30,038 nt of DNA from JAVZLQ01 sp049972525 (GCA_049972525.1 JBMFKI010000017.1:1-30038), one strand, 5' to 3'; positions 1-8,472 are shown, numbered from the stretch's first letter. Notes: generated from the sequence alone by a model not told the origin. Made by a program: numbers and translations.

Positions 1-1
1 A

Positions 2-169
2 ATTCCCAATCCATTAATACTCCTGCTAACAATAACATTCATTGGAATAGCAATTAACATGCTCAAGAACCAGTTAAAAACAAACAACAAACCAATAAAC
101 ACAAAAAATGGAACAAGCATCACCGAACTTCGTTTAGTCGCTGCTAAAGGAACATTTAGACGCTTATAG
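2..169 (+). CDS. C-terminal end of a membrane protein (partial)
   Basis: Frame 2 is open from the window edge to a TAG at 167-169, giving 55 residues of a protein whose start lies outside the window. The first part, about residues 4-17 (PLILLLTITFIGIA), is hydrophobic and looks like a last transmembrane helix. It is followed by a polar, Asn/Lys-rich cytoplasmic-type tail ending in FRRL. The family cannot be told from this tail. The switch from a hydrophobic block to a basic tail, and the lack of stops in this AT-rich stretch, support a real coding end. The fragment is too short to exclude chance. Confidence 0.5.
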   Translation: MPNPLILLLTITFIGIAINMLKNQLKTNNKPINTKNGTSITELRLVAAKGTFRRL

Positions 170-750
170 GAAATTGTTATGCTTGGGCTTTAACTTTGCT
201 TGTTATTTGTTGTATTCTCTTTAGATTTTCACTATGTTACGGGCTTCTTTGAGCACTATTTCTTGATTTTTTTATACTTAGGCTCTCAGCATTTGATCCA
301 CGTCTTCATGCATCTGTTTCGCCTTATCCACGCTGTTCATTGCAACCACTTCAAAATTATATTAAAAGTTGTAGCTTAGGGTTATGGCATATGGGGGGAT
401 TATAAGTAATGCGCACACATAATCTTATGAATTAATACTTAATAAATAATGTGGCATTAGAAAGTTTATTGGTTTTCTTTGCGTTGTCTACAGTTACGGT
501 GGCTGTCTTCTTTTGTAAAGTATCACCATTAGTATTGCTGCTTTTATGAATAGTACTTGTCTGTAATGGTAGCGAGAAGCGTTTCACTGGTATTCCTTGT
601 AGCTTGGGACCATGTCAGCATCATCGAGCTCGCTTTAACATTGAATGACGACTTCAGTATTAAACCCCGCGAATCCAGTCCTAGGTTCTGTTGAGTTGAA
701 ATTAGGTTGGCCTATCACGAGATCAGCTGGCGCGCGATGAGAGTTGCGTT
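170..750. other. 581-base gene-poor, AT-rich stretch
   Basis: No convincing intact gene is seen between the upstream gene end and the glycosyltransferase stop. On the minus strand a 26-codon open stretch (278-358, ending MHEDVDQMLRA before TAA) has protein-like composition but no visible start signal. It may be a relic. A second possible relic at 659-736 is listed separately. No tRNA, CRISPR repeat or strong terminator was recognised. The stretch reads as a gene graveyard or a long non-coding spacer. Confidence 0.4.
659..736 (-). pseudogene. Possible remnant of an NHL-repeat protein
   Basis: Read on the minus strand, this stretch encodes ADLVIGQPNFNS followed by a Gly/Phe-rich GFAGFN. The pattern A-D-L-V-[IL]-G-Q-P-[ND]-F is characteristic of NHL-repeat beta-propeller proteins, where it recurs once per repeat. 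Here only one copy can be read. The open frame around it continues into the end of the neighbouring glycosyltransferase in a different frame, and no further blades were found on either side. The likeliest reading is a decayed fragment. Chance resemblance cannot be excluded from about 25 residues. Confidence 0.35.
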
Positions 751-1989
751 TTAAATGAGTGTTTCGTATATTTCTGCTGTTTGTTCTGCTGTTTTTCTCC
801 ATGTGAAGTACTGTAGCACTCTTTTCCTTCCGTTTTCTCCCCATGTTTTGGCTCTTTGCGGGTCTTTGAAGGTTTCCTCTATTCCCCATGCTATGTCTGC
901 TGGGTCTTCGCCATTGACATGAATGCCGTTTTGTTCTGAACCTGATGGAACTACTTGTTCTCTGAAGCCTACCACTCCGTGAGCGCCGACGATGACCGGT
1001 TTTGCCATTGCCATTGCTTCTAGGCTAACTATGCCGAAGGGTTCATATACTGATGGGAAGATGCAGGCGTCTGCGGCTGCGTAATGTAGTATCCGTTCGT
1101 CTTCTGGGATGAACTCAAAGCGGCAAACGACATTGTCCTTTATTCCAAGTCTTGCTGCCGTTTCCTCCACGTCTCTCTCTTCCTCGCCTTTGCCTAAAAT
1201 CACGAGTTTTGTTTGCGGGTAGTCTTTCAAAACTGTTGGCATTGCCTGTATGAGGTTTTTAACACCTTTCACCCATGTTAACCTTCCAAGGAATAGGAGC
1301 ATTTTCCAATCATCTGGAATCCTGTAGTTTTCTCTAATCCTCTTCACATCTTCAGGTTTACAGTTTTGAGGATTGTAACGTGTTGGGTCTACGCCGTTCC
1401 ATACAACGCTTATTTTCTGTTGAGCCCAACCGTGACGTGTTAAGTCATCTTTCATTGCGTGACTAACAGTTATTATTTTATCAGCCGCTTGTGCAGCAGC
1501 CCATTCAAGATGCGAAACAACCTCTGAACCCTGCCCGCCGCTCCTTCCCCACTCCGTGCTATGAACATGAAAAACAACTGGGATTTTCGTCTCATTTTTG
1601 ATTATTAAGCCAGCTATGCTGCTTAACCAGTCGTGCACACAGACAACATCAAATTTGTAGCCTTCTTTTCTGATTAGCCCATTAACAAATTTAGTGGCGC
1701 TGAGAACATTGTAGATGAAAATGTCATTAAAGAATCGGATGTTTGTTCCCCATCTTCTAAGATCCTCCGTTACAAACATTGGAAAAACATTGCTTGCATC
1801 AGCGATGAGTGGTCGATGAACTTCAACCCCCTTTAACACTTCTCGCGTATTTAAGTCTCCAGAATTAAGTGTGAAAACAGTGACATCATGGCCTAACTCG
1901 ACAAACTCGTGAGTTATGTACTCAGCATATGTGCCCAACCCACCTACGAGTTTCGGCGGATATTCCCAAACGAAAAATCCAATTCTCAA
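751..1989 (-). CDS. GT4-family glycosyltransferase (glycogen synthase-like)
   Basis: This is a two-domain GT-B glycosyltransferase of about 412 residues that transfers sugar from a nucleotide-sugar donor. The N-terminal RIGFFVWEYPP and GGLGTYAEY form the acceptor-side glycine-rich loop. The C-terminal domain has GRLTWVKGVKNLI with the donor-binding Arg/Lys and EPFGIVSLE, the E-x7-E motif of retaining GT4/GT5 enzymes. The longest frame starts at GTG 1998, but an SD-like GGTGA abuts that codon. The TTG at 1989 is better spaced and gives a start M-R-I-G-F-F, where I would expect this family to begin. The divergently transcribed phosphoglucomutase/phosphomannomutase could supply the sugar-1-phosphate. 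The product may be a storage or cell-surface glycan; specificity cannot be read from sequence. Confidence 0.88.
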   Translation of the reverse strand: MRIGFFVWEYPPKLVGGLGTYAEYITHEFVELGHDVTVFTLNSGDLNTREVLKGVEVHRPLIADASNVFPMFVTEDLRRWGTNIRFFNDIFIYNVLSATKFVNGLIRKEGYKFDVVCVHDWLSSIAGLIIKNETKIPVVFHVHSTEWGRSGGQGSEVVSHLEWAAAQAADKIITVSHAMKDDLTRHGWAQQKISVVWNGVDPTRYNPQNCKPEDVKRIRENYRIPDDWKMLLFLGRLTWVKGVKNLIQAMPTVLKDYPQTKLVILGKGEEERDVEETAARLGIKDNVVCRFEFIPEDERILHYAAADACIFPSVYEPFGIVSLEAMAMAKPVIVGAHGVVGFREQVVPSGSEQNGIHVNGEDPADIAWGIEETFKDPQRAKTWGENGRKRVLQYFTWRKTAEQTAEIYETLI

Positions 1990-2238
1990 CTGCTTCACTC
2001 ACCAACATTATGCGTGTCTACAATTCCCATTAAACCATATTTATCTTTAACTCCTACTTACGTGTATTGCAGTGTAAGCTGAAGACTATTAATATTAGGA
2101 TGCTCTAATAGAATTGGAGCATGGCGTTTTACATGAAAAGAGGGGGAAGTGGATTTTGACCTGGAAGTTTCAACAAACAAAACGCTTGAAATGCGAATTC
2201 TTTTTGTAGAAGGGTAATGTGAACGATAGGTGGGTGTT

Positions 2239-3681
2239 ATGGTTAAAATTAGTTTTGGCACAGATGGTTGGCGTGGCGTCATGAACAGAGAATTCACGTT
2301 TGATAACGTAAAAGTTGTGGCTCAAGGAATAGCCGACTATGTCCAGTCCCATCGCCTAGAGAGCAGGGGCATCGTAGTCGGATATGATACGCGAAAATGG
2401 TCACGCCAATTTGCAGAAAGCGTATGCGAAGTGATGATGGGAAATAATATCTTAACGTACGTCACTAAGAGAGACACTCCTACACCTGTAACAGCCTTCG
2501 AAGTTTTACAGCTAAAAACTGCTGGTGCAGTAATGATTACAGCTTCTCACAATTCTCCAGAATGGAACGGCATTAAGTACATCCCGGAATACGCAGGTCC
2601 CGCATTACCGGAAACTACTGAAGAGATTACTTGTAATGTTGACAGAATTTTCAAGGAAAATAAAATAAGGGAACTCTCGATTACGATTGGAGCTCGTCGC
2701 GGTTTATTAAAGTGGATTGATCCAACACAACCCTACATAGGATTTGTTAGGAAACAGTTAGATCTAGAAGCATTCAGAAAAACTAAGCTTCGAGTAGTTT
2801 TTGATGCAATGTATGGAACGGCACGGGGATATTTAGACCATATTTTGCGCAGTCTCGGCTGTGAAGTTATAACTATTCATAACAAGGTTGACCCAAACTT
2901 TGGCGGAGGGCGTCCTGAACCTCTTCCCGAATTTCTTGCAGAGTTAAGAGATAAAGTTGTTAGCCTTAATGCGGAATTGGGGTTAGCTACGGATGGCGAT
3001 GCTGATCGTCTGGCAGTATATGGCGGTGACGGTGTTTATTTAGCTGCAGACCAGCTTCTTCCACTACTATTTGACCATAGCATTAAAAGTGGAAGAGTGA
3101 GTGGAGGCGGAGTTGTGCGCACAGTGGCAACAACTCATCTTCTTGATCGAATTGCTAAGAAATATGGGCTCCCCGTGTATGAAGTGCCCGTGGGCTTCAA
3201 ATTTGTAGGGCAGTATTTACGTGAGAAAAATGTTATTATCGGTGGAGAAGAAAGTGGCGGCATAAGTTTCAAAGGACATATCCCAGATAAGGACGGCATT
3301 TTCACGGGTGTTAAGGTGGCTGAAATGCTCGCTGAAAGTGGAAAGACTCTGGCAGAAATGCTTAAAGAATTAGAAAAAGAGTATGGGCTATTGTTTAGTG
3401 GACGGATTGATGTTGCATGTTCAGAAGAGTTGAAGCACGTTACCATGGAAAAGATTTCTTCAAGCATTCCAGACATGGTAGCAGGGATAAAAGTATTAAA
3501 CGTTAACAGAATAGACGGGTTAAAGCTTACTTTGGAAGACGAAGGATGGTTGCTCATTCGACCTTCAGGGACGGAGCCACTTTTCCGAATATACGGAGAA
3601 TCGCCTGACAAGGAGAGATTGCAGAAGATATTGGAGGAAGGAAGGAAACTTGTTATCAAAGCATTAAGTGAACTGGTTTAG
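2239..3681 (+). CDS. Phosphoglucomutase/phosphomannomutase (alpha-D-phosphohexomutase)
   Basis: The enzyme interconverts hexose-6-phosphate and hexose-1-phosphate through a phosphoserine. All four signature regions are visible (numbering from ATG 2239, 480 residues): the catalytic serine loop TASHNSPEWNG near 101-111 (Ser about 103), the Mg-binding DGDADR at 252-257, the sugar-binding GEESGG at 336-341 and the phosphate-binding RPSGTEP at 441-447. Length is normal for the family. A GTG at 2230 lengthens the frame by three codons, but AGGTGGG just before 2239 favours the ATG. Sequence alone does not decide between glucose, mannose and glucosamine phosphates (PGM, ManB or GlmM). The divergent glycosyltransferase suggests supply of nucleotide-sugar precursors. 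Confidence 0.93.
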   Translation: MVKISFGTDGWRGVMNREFTFDNVKVVAQGIADYVQSHRLESRGIVVGYDTRKWSRQFAESVCEVMMGNNILTYVTKRDTPTPVTAFEVLQLKTAGAVMITASHNSPEWNGIKYIPEYAGPALPETTEEITCNVDRIFKENKIRELSITIGARRGLLKWIDPTQPYIGFVRKQLDLEAFRKTKLRVVFDAMYGTARGYLDHILRSLGCEVITIHNKVDPNFGGGRPEPLPEFLAELRDKVVSLNAELGLATDGDADRLAVYGGDGVYLAADQLLPLLFDHSIKSGRVSGGGVVRTVATTHLLDRIAKKYGLPVYEVPVGFKFVGQYLREKNVIIGGEESGGISFKGHIPDKDGIFTGVKVAEMLAESGKTLAEMLKELEKEYGLLFSGRIDVACSEELKHVTMEKISSSIPDMVAGIKVLNVNRIDGLKLTLEDEGWLLIRPSGTEPLFRIYGESPDKERLQKILEEGRKLVIKALSELV

Positions 3682-3691
3682 TCCACATCAT

Positions 3692-3844
3692 CTACTCTTT
3701 CTTTATTATTTCTATTTCAGCATAAGTGGATATTCCCTTGTGTCTCCTTTCAAAATCTTTCAGCAACTCTGTAATTTTTTTCTCTAATTCATCCAAATCA
3801 TGTTTTGGTAAGAACTCAACTTTAGTTAATGAGACATCCGGCAT
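3692..3844 (-). CDS. Small acidic/basic helical protein, 50 residues
   Basis: A 50-codon frame runs from ATG 3844 to TAG 3692 and encodes a highly charged protein. It begins MPDVSLTKVEFLPKHDLDEL, continues with a Lys/Glu/Leu-rich probable helix (LEKKITELLKDFERR) and ends EIEIIKKE. GGTGA lies five bases before the ATG, the same SD type used by neighbours. The stop lies 10 bases beyond the convergent mutase stop. The regular heptad-like spacing of Leu/Ile and the SD support a real gene that is easily missed because of its size. I do not recognise a family; a small dimeric or antitoxin-like protein is possible but unproven. Confidence 0.6.
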   Translation of the reverse strand: MPDVSLTKVEFLPKHDLDELEKKITELLKDFERRHKGISTYAEIEIIKKE

Positions 3845-3940
3845 ATTATCACCAATCAAGTGTACGTGTTTTTGGTAGTTAAAATTTACCCATCACAAAA
3901 CAATAAGAAGGAATTAACAGCTTTTGCTGCGTCGATGATT

Positions 3941-4360
3941 TTAAATTGCAAGCAGTAGAACTCCAATGAATATTAGGGTTCCGGCTATCGCAGTTTTGAG
4001 TGTTATTTGTTCACCAAGAAGCAACGCAGATAGCACTAACACGAATAGTAGGCTTGCTCTGTCCACTGGCGCAACCTTTGAGGCCTCAGCCATTTTTAGG
4101 GCGGCAAAGTACAGCAGCCATGATATGGCGCCAGCAACTCCAGAAAGCACGATGTAAAACATGTCCTTACTTGTTAACTGTGTCAATTGGGGACCTTTGC
4201 CTATTGCTATCACGAAGCCAACTATGAAAATGGCCATGATGATGGCTCTCACAGCGGTAGCAACGTTAGAATCAACGCCTTGCAGTCCAACTTTTGCAAA
4301 AATTGCCACAAGAGCCGCAAAAAACGCGTCTAGAATAGCTAAAACAAACCAATCCATCAT
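3941..4360 (-). CDS. EamA/DMT-family half-size transporter
   Basis: An integral membrane protein of about 139 residues made of a single EamA unit with four to five hydrophobic helices. It opens with WFVLAILDAFFAALVAIFAK and ends with a Leu/Ile-rich helix after the motif LLGEQITLKTAIAG, typical of the EamA repeat end. Full-length DMT permeases have two such units, whereas this one resembles the half-size family that probably works as a dimer. The longest frame begins at 4408, but GGTGAC lies 4 and 7 bases before two consecutive ATGs (4360 and 4357), so translation probably starts there. The substrate is unknown; metabolite efflux is the usual role. Confidence 0.8.
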   Translation of the reverse strand: MMDWFVLAILDAFFAALVAIFAKVGLQGVDSNVATAVRAIIMAIFIVGFVIAIGKGPQLTQLTSKDMFYIVLSGVAGAISWLLYFAALKMAEASKVAPVDRASLLFVLVLSALLLGEQITLKTAIAGTLIFIGVLLLAI

Positions 4361-4476
4361 TTTGTCACCAATCTTAAATTGTGTGTGCGCTATATTATTT
4401 TTATCCAAGTTTTATGAAGAACGGTAAACCTTTTTGTAGTCGCATAATTAAAGTACAGTGAAGGGTAGGTTTTGCC

Positions 4477-5439
4477 ATGGTGTTCAGAACACGATATTCT
4501 GTCCAATTAATTGACCCCGAAGAAAAAGATGAACTCTATCAACAATACGAAGATAGATTTTTGTACACAGCGAAAGCGGGAATATATGGCTGTTGTATAA
4601 AACTGCTCACTGAAGTTGAGTATGTTAAAGATCGCTGGGAAGATAACTTCTACACGATGAGTGAAGATGTTAGATCTCATGGGAGACTGATAGTTCTTGA
4701 AGAACCTGGGCAGCAGATGACGGTAAAATATGATCCTTATACTAAAACGGCTTTTCTGGTGAATGTGGACTATTATGGGTGGATAAAAAGTATAGCCTTA
4801 GCTGTTGCTGGAGACATTCTAGAAGACGAGCATAGGATTTATTCTGTTCACGGCGCGGCTATAGATATCGGAGGTCATGGCGTATCGCTGATAGCGCCTT
4901 CTGGAACGGGTAAGACGACACATTCTTGGGGGTTGCTGCGCCTCAAAAATGCAAGGCTTGTTTCTGATGATTGGTATTTTGTCAGACTGTCCAGCAGGGA
5001 GCCTTTAGCATTCGGTTCGGAAAAGAATTGTTACATTGAAGCGGATATTGGCAAAATTTGGAATGAGTATGAACGACTTGTGGATAAGGCCCACTTTGAT
5101 AAAGAAGGTAGGGCAGTAGTGAACGTCAGATGGATCGTTGGAAGCGGAGGCGTCATACCCCTAACTACGATGAGGAATATAATTCTCTTAAAAAGAGACC
5201 CAACAGACAGCAAGATAGCTACTGATTTGAGTACGGATGAGGCATTGCAATATATGACTAAAAACGACTTTTGCAATCCCCACCAACTTGTGAAAGACAG
5301 GCGAAAACTTGAGTTACGAAAGGAATTCTTCCGCAGATACTTTGAGCAAGCAAACGTTTATTTGGTCAATACCATTGCGTCTCCACAAGAGACTCAGCAG
5401 AAAATTAGGGAAATCCTAAAAGTAAGCGATAGCCTCTAA
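4477..5439 (+). CDS. HPr kinase-like/PEPCK-fold P-loop protein
   Basis: A 320-residue soluble protein with a P-loop kinase core in its middle. VHGAAIDIGGHGVSLIAPSG leads into the Walker A APSGTGKTT at 140-148, followed by LVSDDWYFV at 161-169, where the paired Asp recall the Mg-binding residues of HprK. This arrangement belongs to the HPr kinase/PEP carboxykinase fold. No HPr or PTS gene is seen nearby, so it need not be a true HPr kinase; a small-molecule or protein kinase role is more likely. The first 120 residues are not recognised. GAAGGGTAGG about 8 bases before ATG 4477 supports the start. The broken PfkB gene follows 27 bases downstream and was probably co-transcribed. Confidence 0.7.
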   Translation: MVFRTRYSVQLIDPEEKDELYQQYEDRFLYTAKAGIYGCCIKLLTEVEYVKDRWEDNFYTMSEDVRSHGRLIVLEEPGQQMTVKYDPYTKTAFLVNVDYYGWIKSIALAVAGDILEDEHRIYSVHGAAIDIGGHGVSLIAPSGTGKTTHSWGLLRLKNARLVSDDWYFVRLSSREPLAFGSEKNCYIEADIGKIWNEYERLVDKAHFDKEGRAVVNVRWIVGSGGVIPLTTMRNIILLKRDPTDSKIATDLSTDEALQYMTKNDFCNPHQLVKDRRKLELRKEFFRRYFEQANVYLVNTIASPQETQQKIREILKVSDSL

Positions 5440-5466
5440 TTGTTAAGAAAATGGGGAGCGTTTGCC

Positions 5467-6163
5467 TTGCCAGACCTCATTGCCATTGGGCATGTTTTGA
5501 TGGATATTCGCATTTTTGTAGATGAATTCCCCAAAGCCGATGAAGAGGCAAAAACTGATAGGTTAAGTTTGGGTGGTGGGGCTCCGCTGCAAATTATTTC
5601 CATCCGATTTGAATAAGGAGTATCTTTCCTCCAGCGAACATGTTCATATTACTGGCCTTTCATTTGACACAGCGCTGGCAGCTGCAAAAATAGCAAAGAA
5701 AGCGAACATTACTGTTTCTTTTGACCCTGGAAGACTCATGTCAAAGGTGGGGCTGATAAAACTATTACCGCTTTTAAGACACGTTGACCAGATTCTTCTA
5801 AATCAAGATGAGGCACGAGAGCTGACAGGCGCAAATGAGCTTGAAAAAGCAGCAAAAACACTTCTCAAATTCGGACCGCAGACTGTGATAATAAAAAGAG
5901 GCTCTGATGGCGTATTTGCAATGAATCATTCCGAAAGTTTTGGTGTTCCCGCTTATTCGGTGAAGGTTGCTGACACGACTGGAGCTGGGGATGCATTCTC
6001 AGCTGGTTTTATCACGGCTCAATTGGAGGGTAAAAATTTGGAAGATTCCGTTGAGTTCGCTAATGCTACGGCTAATTTAAAAATAACAAGGGTTGGAGCC
6101 AGAGCCTTACCGAACAGGAAAGCCGTTGAAAGATTTTTGAAGAAGCGTAAAGAATCGCAATAA
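5467..6163 (+). pseudogene. PfkB-family sugar kinase with internal deletion and frameshift
   Basis: The start of a ribokinase/PfkB protein is read from TTG 5467 (GGGGAG 8 bases upstream): LPDLIAIGHVLMDIRIFVDE, then the substrate-binding GGGAP, ending at TAA 5614. The C-terminal two-thirds is read in the +1-shifted frame from about 5586: LFPSDLNKEYL, the sequence around HITGLSFDT, DQILLNQDEARELTG, VIIKRGSDG, and the catalytic DTTGAGDAFSAGF with its GAGD anion hole and base. In intact family members about 80 residues lie between GGGA and the P-x-D-L-x-x-x-Y-L region; here only a few remain. The gene is therefore disrupted by a deletion that also changes frame. An assembly error at this point is the alternative. 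The catalytic half alone would lack the lid and sugar site. Confidence 0.8.
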
Positions 6164-6237
6164 TGCTACGCTCTTGTTAATTGTTTTGCGAAAAATCTAT
6201 GAACCTGAACAATGAAAACTGAATAGAAGGGGTAAAT

Positions 6238-6681
6238 TTGATTACAAAAATTTTGGTAGCGATTGACGGTTCTGAACATGCAGATAAAGCACTGGACTTC
6301 GCACTCGATATGGCTGAGAAATATTCTGCAACGATTACATTAGTAAATGTTTTTCAAGTACCAACGGTTGGCTATTTAGGTGAACCTTTTGCTTATCCAG
6401 CCCTTTTGGCTGAGTTTACTAATGAATTGAAAGGGATTCATGAACAAATATTATCCAAAGCTCTTAAAAAATCTGAAGAACTTAAACCCAACTTGAAAAT
6501 TTCAACTGTTCTTAAGGAAGGTCGGCCGTCAGATAAAATAGTTGAAACAGCTAAAGAAGGAAACTTTGACCTAATAGTCATGGGACATAGAGGATTAGGG
6601 AAAGTGAAAGAGTTCTTCTTAGGAAGCGTTAGCGATAGAGTTGCAGATGAGGCACATTGTCCCGTACTAATAGTGAAATAG
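6238..6681 (+). CDS. Universal stress protein, UspA family
   Basis: A 147-residue single-domain USP with the Rossmann-like fold. It starts ITKILVAIDGSEHADKALDF with the nucleotide-contacting Asp, and ends with the ATP-binding motif G-2x-G-9x-G-S: GHRGLGKVKEFFLGS followed by VSDRVADEAHCPVLIVK. Conservation of the motif suggests the ATP-binding subclass. The start is TTG 6238, with GGGG five bases before it. These small cytoplasmic proteins act in stress survival and often bind ATP or regulate partners. It lies between the PfkB remnant and ApgM, and a TATA-like box follows it, so ApgM probably has its own promoter. Confidence 0.93.
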   Translation: MITKILVAIDGSEHADKALDFALDMAEKYSATITLVNVFQVPTVGYLGEPFAYPALLAEFTNELKGIHEQILSKALKKSEELKPNLKISTVLKEGRPSDKIVETAKEGNFDLIVMGHRGLGKVKEFFLGSVSDRVADEAHCPVLIVK

Positions 6682-6683
6682 CC

Positions 6684-6691
6684 TTTATATG
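6684..6691 (+). promoter_or_regulatory. TATA-like box for apgM
   Basis: TTTATATG lies in the 33-base gap between the stress-protein stop and the apgM GTG. Its centre is about 26-28 bases upstream of the GTG, the normal archaeal distance to the transcription start. The transcript would begin at or just before the start codon, that is, nearly leaderless. Confidence 0.5.
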
Positions 6692-6714
6692 TTGGGGCTT
6701 CAAGCTATAAAGAG

Positions 6715-8013
6715 GTGAATAAAATTTTAAAACTGATTTACGTTGTTATTGATGGAATGGGCGACTTACCCATTGAAGAATTAGACAATAAGACCCCACT
6801 TGAGGCTGCAGACACGCCAAATATGGACTTTCTAGCTGCACATGGAAAAACAGGGTTAATGTATACTGTTAAGAGAGGCATCGCTCCAGAAAGCGACGTA
6901 GCTGTAATTTCAATTTTGGGATATGACCCTTTCAAATACGGCACTGGCAGAGGAATCCTTGAAGCCGTTGGCGCTGGCATTGAAGTAAAAGATGGCGATC
7001 TTGCCTTAAGATGTAACTTTGCAACCTTAGGCGAAAAAGGCGAGCTTATTGATAGACGCGTGGGAAGAAACTTAACCACCGAAGAGGCTACTGAGTTATG
7101 TAAAGCTATTAATGAAAATGTGAAACTTGAATCTCACTCTGCAGATTTTGAGTTTAAGAATACCGTTGGCCATAGAGGAGTTTTGGTCATAAGAAGCCAT
7201 GAGAAACCCCTCTCCAGCAGAATAACAAATACCGATCCAGGCTACGCCAAAATAAAAGAGCTTGGAATAGCAGAAGCCAAAATTAGAATGTTCCCCCAAA
7301 AATGCGAGCCCATGGACAGTAGTGAAGGAGCAAAAATTTCTGCAGATCTTGTGAACGAATTTGTCAAAAAAAGCCATGAAATCCTAGATGCACACGAGAT
7401 TAACAGAAAACGCGAAAGGGAAGGTAAACTTAAGGCAAACATTATACTCACAAGAGACGCCGGACATCAACTGCCAAAATTCTTCAACATTAACAGACAC
7501 TATGGAGTGCGTTTTGTTTCCTTAACCGATATGCCTGTTGAACGAGGAATCTCTAAATTAGCAGGTATGGATACCGTAATTCTTCCACCACCTTCACATG
7601 ACCTTGAAAGTGACTGTAAACTCCGAGTGAAGAAGTTAATTGATTGCCTCACCGCTTATGATTGTTTTTACATACACTTAAAAGGTCCAGACGAGCCTGG
7701 ACATGACGGAAAATTCGAACTTAAGGCTCAGCTCATATCTATAATCGATAAGCACTTTTTCGGAAAACTTTTGCAAAAAATAAAATTGGAAGACCATATA
7801 ATCTGCGTTACTGCAGATCATTCGACACCTTGCAAACTTAAAGCTCACAGCGACGATCCAGTTCCACTTCTAATATCGGGAGATAAGATCAGAGGCGATA
7901 ACGTTTCCAAGTTCTCTGAAAAGGAATGCAAAAGTGGAAGTCTAGGTATATTGGAACGCGGCACTAAACTATTGCCTATGCTTATCGGTTTGCTGAAGAA
8001 AGCGGAAAAGTAG
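6715..8013 (+). CDS. apgM: 2,3-bisphosphoglycerate-independent phosphoglycerate mutase, archaeal type
   Basis: ApgM converts 3-phosphoglycerate and 2-phosphoglycerate in glycolysis/gluconeogenesis and belongs to the alkaline phosphatase superfamily with two metal ions. Visible motifs are LIYVVIDGMGDLP (first metal Asp), TPLEAADTPNMD, the catalytic-serine region IAPESDVAVISILGYDP, the metal-binding HLKGPDEPGHDG, and VTADHSTPC near the C-terminus. The length, 432 residues, is normal for the archaeal family. The GTG at 6715 is the only common start codon before the conserved core. A TATA-like box at 6684-6691 would place transcription start near 6713, which fits a leaderless GTG start. Confidence 0.95.
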   Translation: MNKILKLIYVVIDGMGDLPIEELDNKTPLEAADTPNMDFLAAHGKTGLMYTVKRGIAPESDVAVISILGYDPFKYGTGRGILEAVGAGIEVKDGDLALRCNFATLGEKGELIDRRVGRNLTTEEATELCKAINENVKLESHSADFEFKNTVGHRGVLVIRSHEKPLSSRITNTDPGYAKIKELGIAEAKIRMFPQKCEPMDSSEGAKISADLVNEFVKKSHEILDAHEINRKREREGKLKANIILTRDAGHQLPKFFNINRHYGVRFVSLTDMPVERGISKLAGMDTVILPPPSHDLESDCKLRVKKLIDCLTAYDCFYIHLKGPDEPGHDGKFELKAQLISIIDKHFFGKLLQKIKLEDHIICVTADHSTPCKLKAHSDDPVPLLISGDKIRGDNVSKFSEKECKSGSLGILERGTKLLPMLIGLLKKAEK

Positions 8014-8030
8014 AACATGCCAATTTCTGT

Positions 8031-8390
8031 TCATATCATTTCTTTTTCTTTAACTTGATACTTGTTCTTTTGTGCCCAAAGCCTGATTTCGTCCAGAATT
8101 AACCAGAAGTCCTCTACGGTCTCTACGAGTTTCCATTTTTTATGCTCTTCAGCTATAAAATCTATTTTTTCTACATCCCTAATTTTTTCCTCCTTCAAAT
8201 GCACATCGTGTTCAACTGAGAAAATGTCATACAGAACTTCACGTGCATCATTGTCTATGACAAGTTTGGCTGTGATGGACTTGTCTGGGCTTTCAAGCCA
8301 AAATTCAAAATCAGAGATCTTTCGCAGTTTTATCTCAATTTTTTCCTTTTCCAAGAACTTCAATAACTCTGAAATGAGATAGCCTTCCAT
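8031..8390 (-). CDS. Hypothetical protein, 119 residues, alpha/beta
   Basis: A charged soluble protein beginning MEGYLISELLKFLEKEKIEI, with a middle part rich in alternating hydrophobic residues (ITAKLVIDNDAREVLYDIF) and a Trp-rich C-terminal helix (VEDFWLILDEIRLWAQKNK). No signal peptide or membrane helix is seen and I do not recognise a family. The longest frame starts at a TTG at 8423 that lies inside a 20-base tandem duplication. The ATG at 8390 is a better start, because the extra 11 codons read through repeat DNA. It is convergent with apgM and divergent from the site-2 protease gene. Confidence 0.65.
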   Translation of the reverse strand: MEGYLISELLKFLEKEKIEIKLRKISDFEFWLESPDKSITAKLVIDNDAREVLYDIFSVEHDVHLKEEKIRDVEKIDFIAEEHKKWKLVETVEDFWLILDEIRLWAQKNKYQVKEKEMI

Positions 8391-8411
8391 TTCAATATTC
8401 CATCCAATAGA

Positions 8412-8451
8412 CTGCAATAGCAATTACTGTTCTGCAATAGCAATTACTGTT
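8412..8451. repeat. 20-base perfect tandem duplication
   Basis: The unit CTGCAATAGCAATTACTGTT occurs twice head to tail at 8412-8431 and 8432-8451, with two more matching bases after it. It sits in the divergent spacer just upstream of the small hypothetical gene. It may be a recent slippage product or a doubled regulatory site. Confidence 0.9.
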
Positions 8452-8472
8452 CTATTTTGAAGGTTTATTAGC

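Noticed and set aside
3135..3659. 174-codon minus-strand frame inside the phosphohexomutase gene
   Set aside because: It is antisense to conserved catalytic motifs of a clear enzyme and has Ser/Pro-rich composition typical of shadow frames.
6715..6724. ATT start for apgM
   Set aside because: The TATA-like box at 6684-6691 predicts transcription start next to GTG 6715, so a leaderless GTG start explains the gene without a rare codon.
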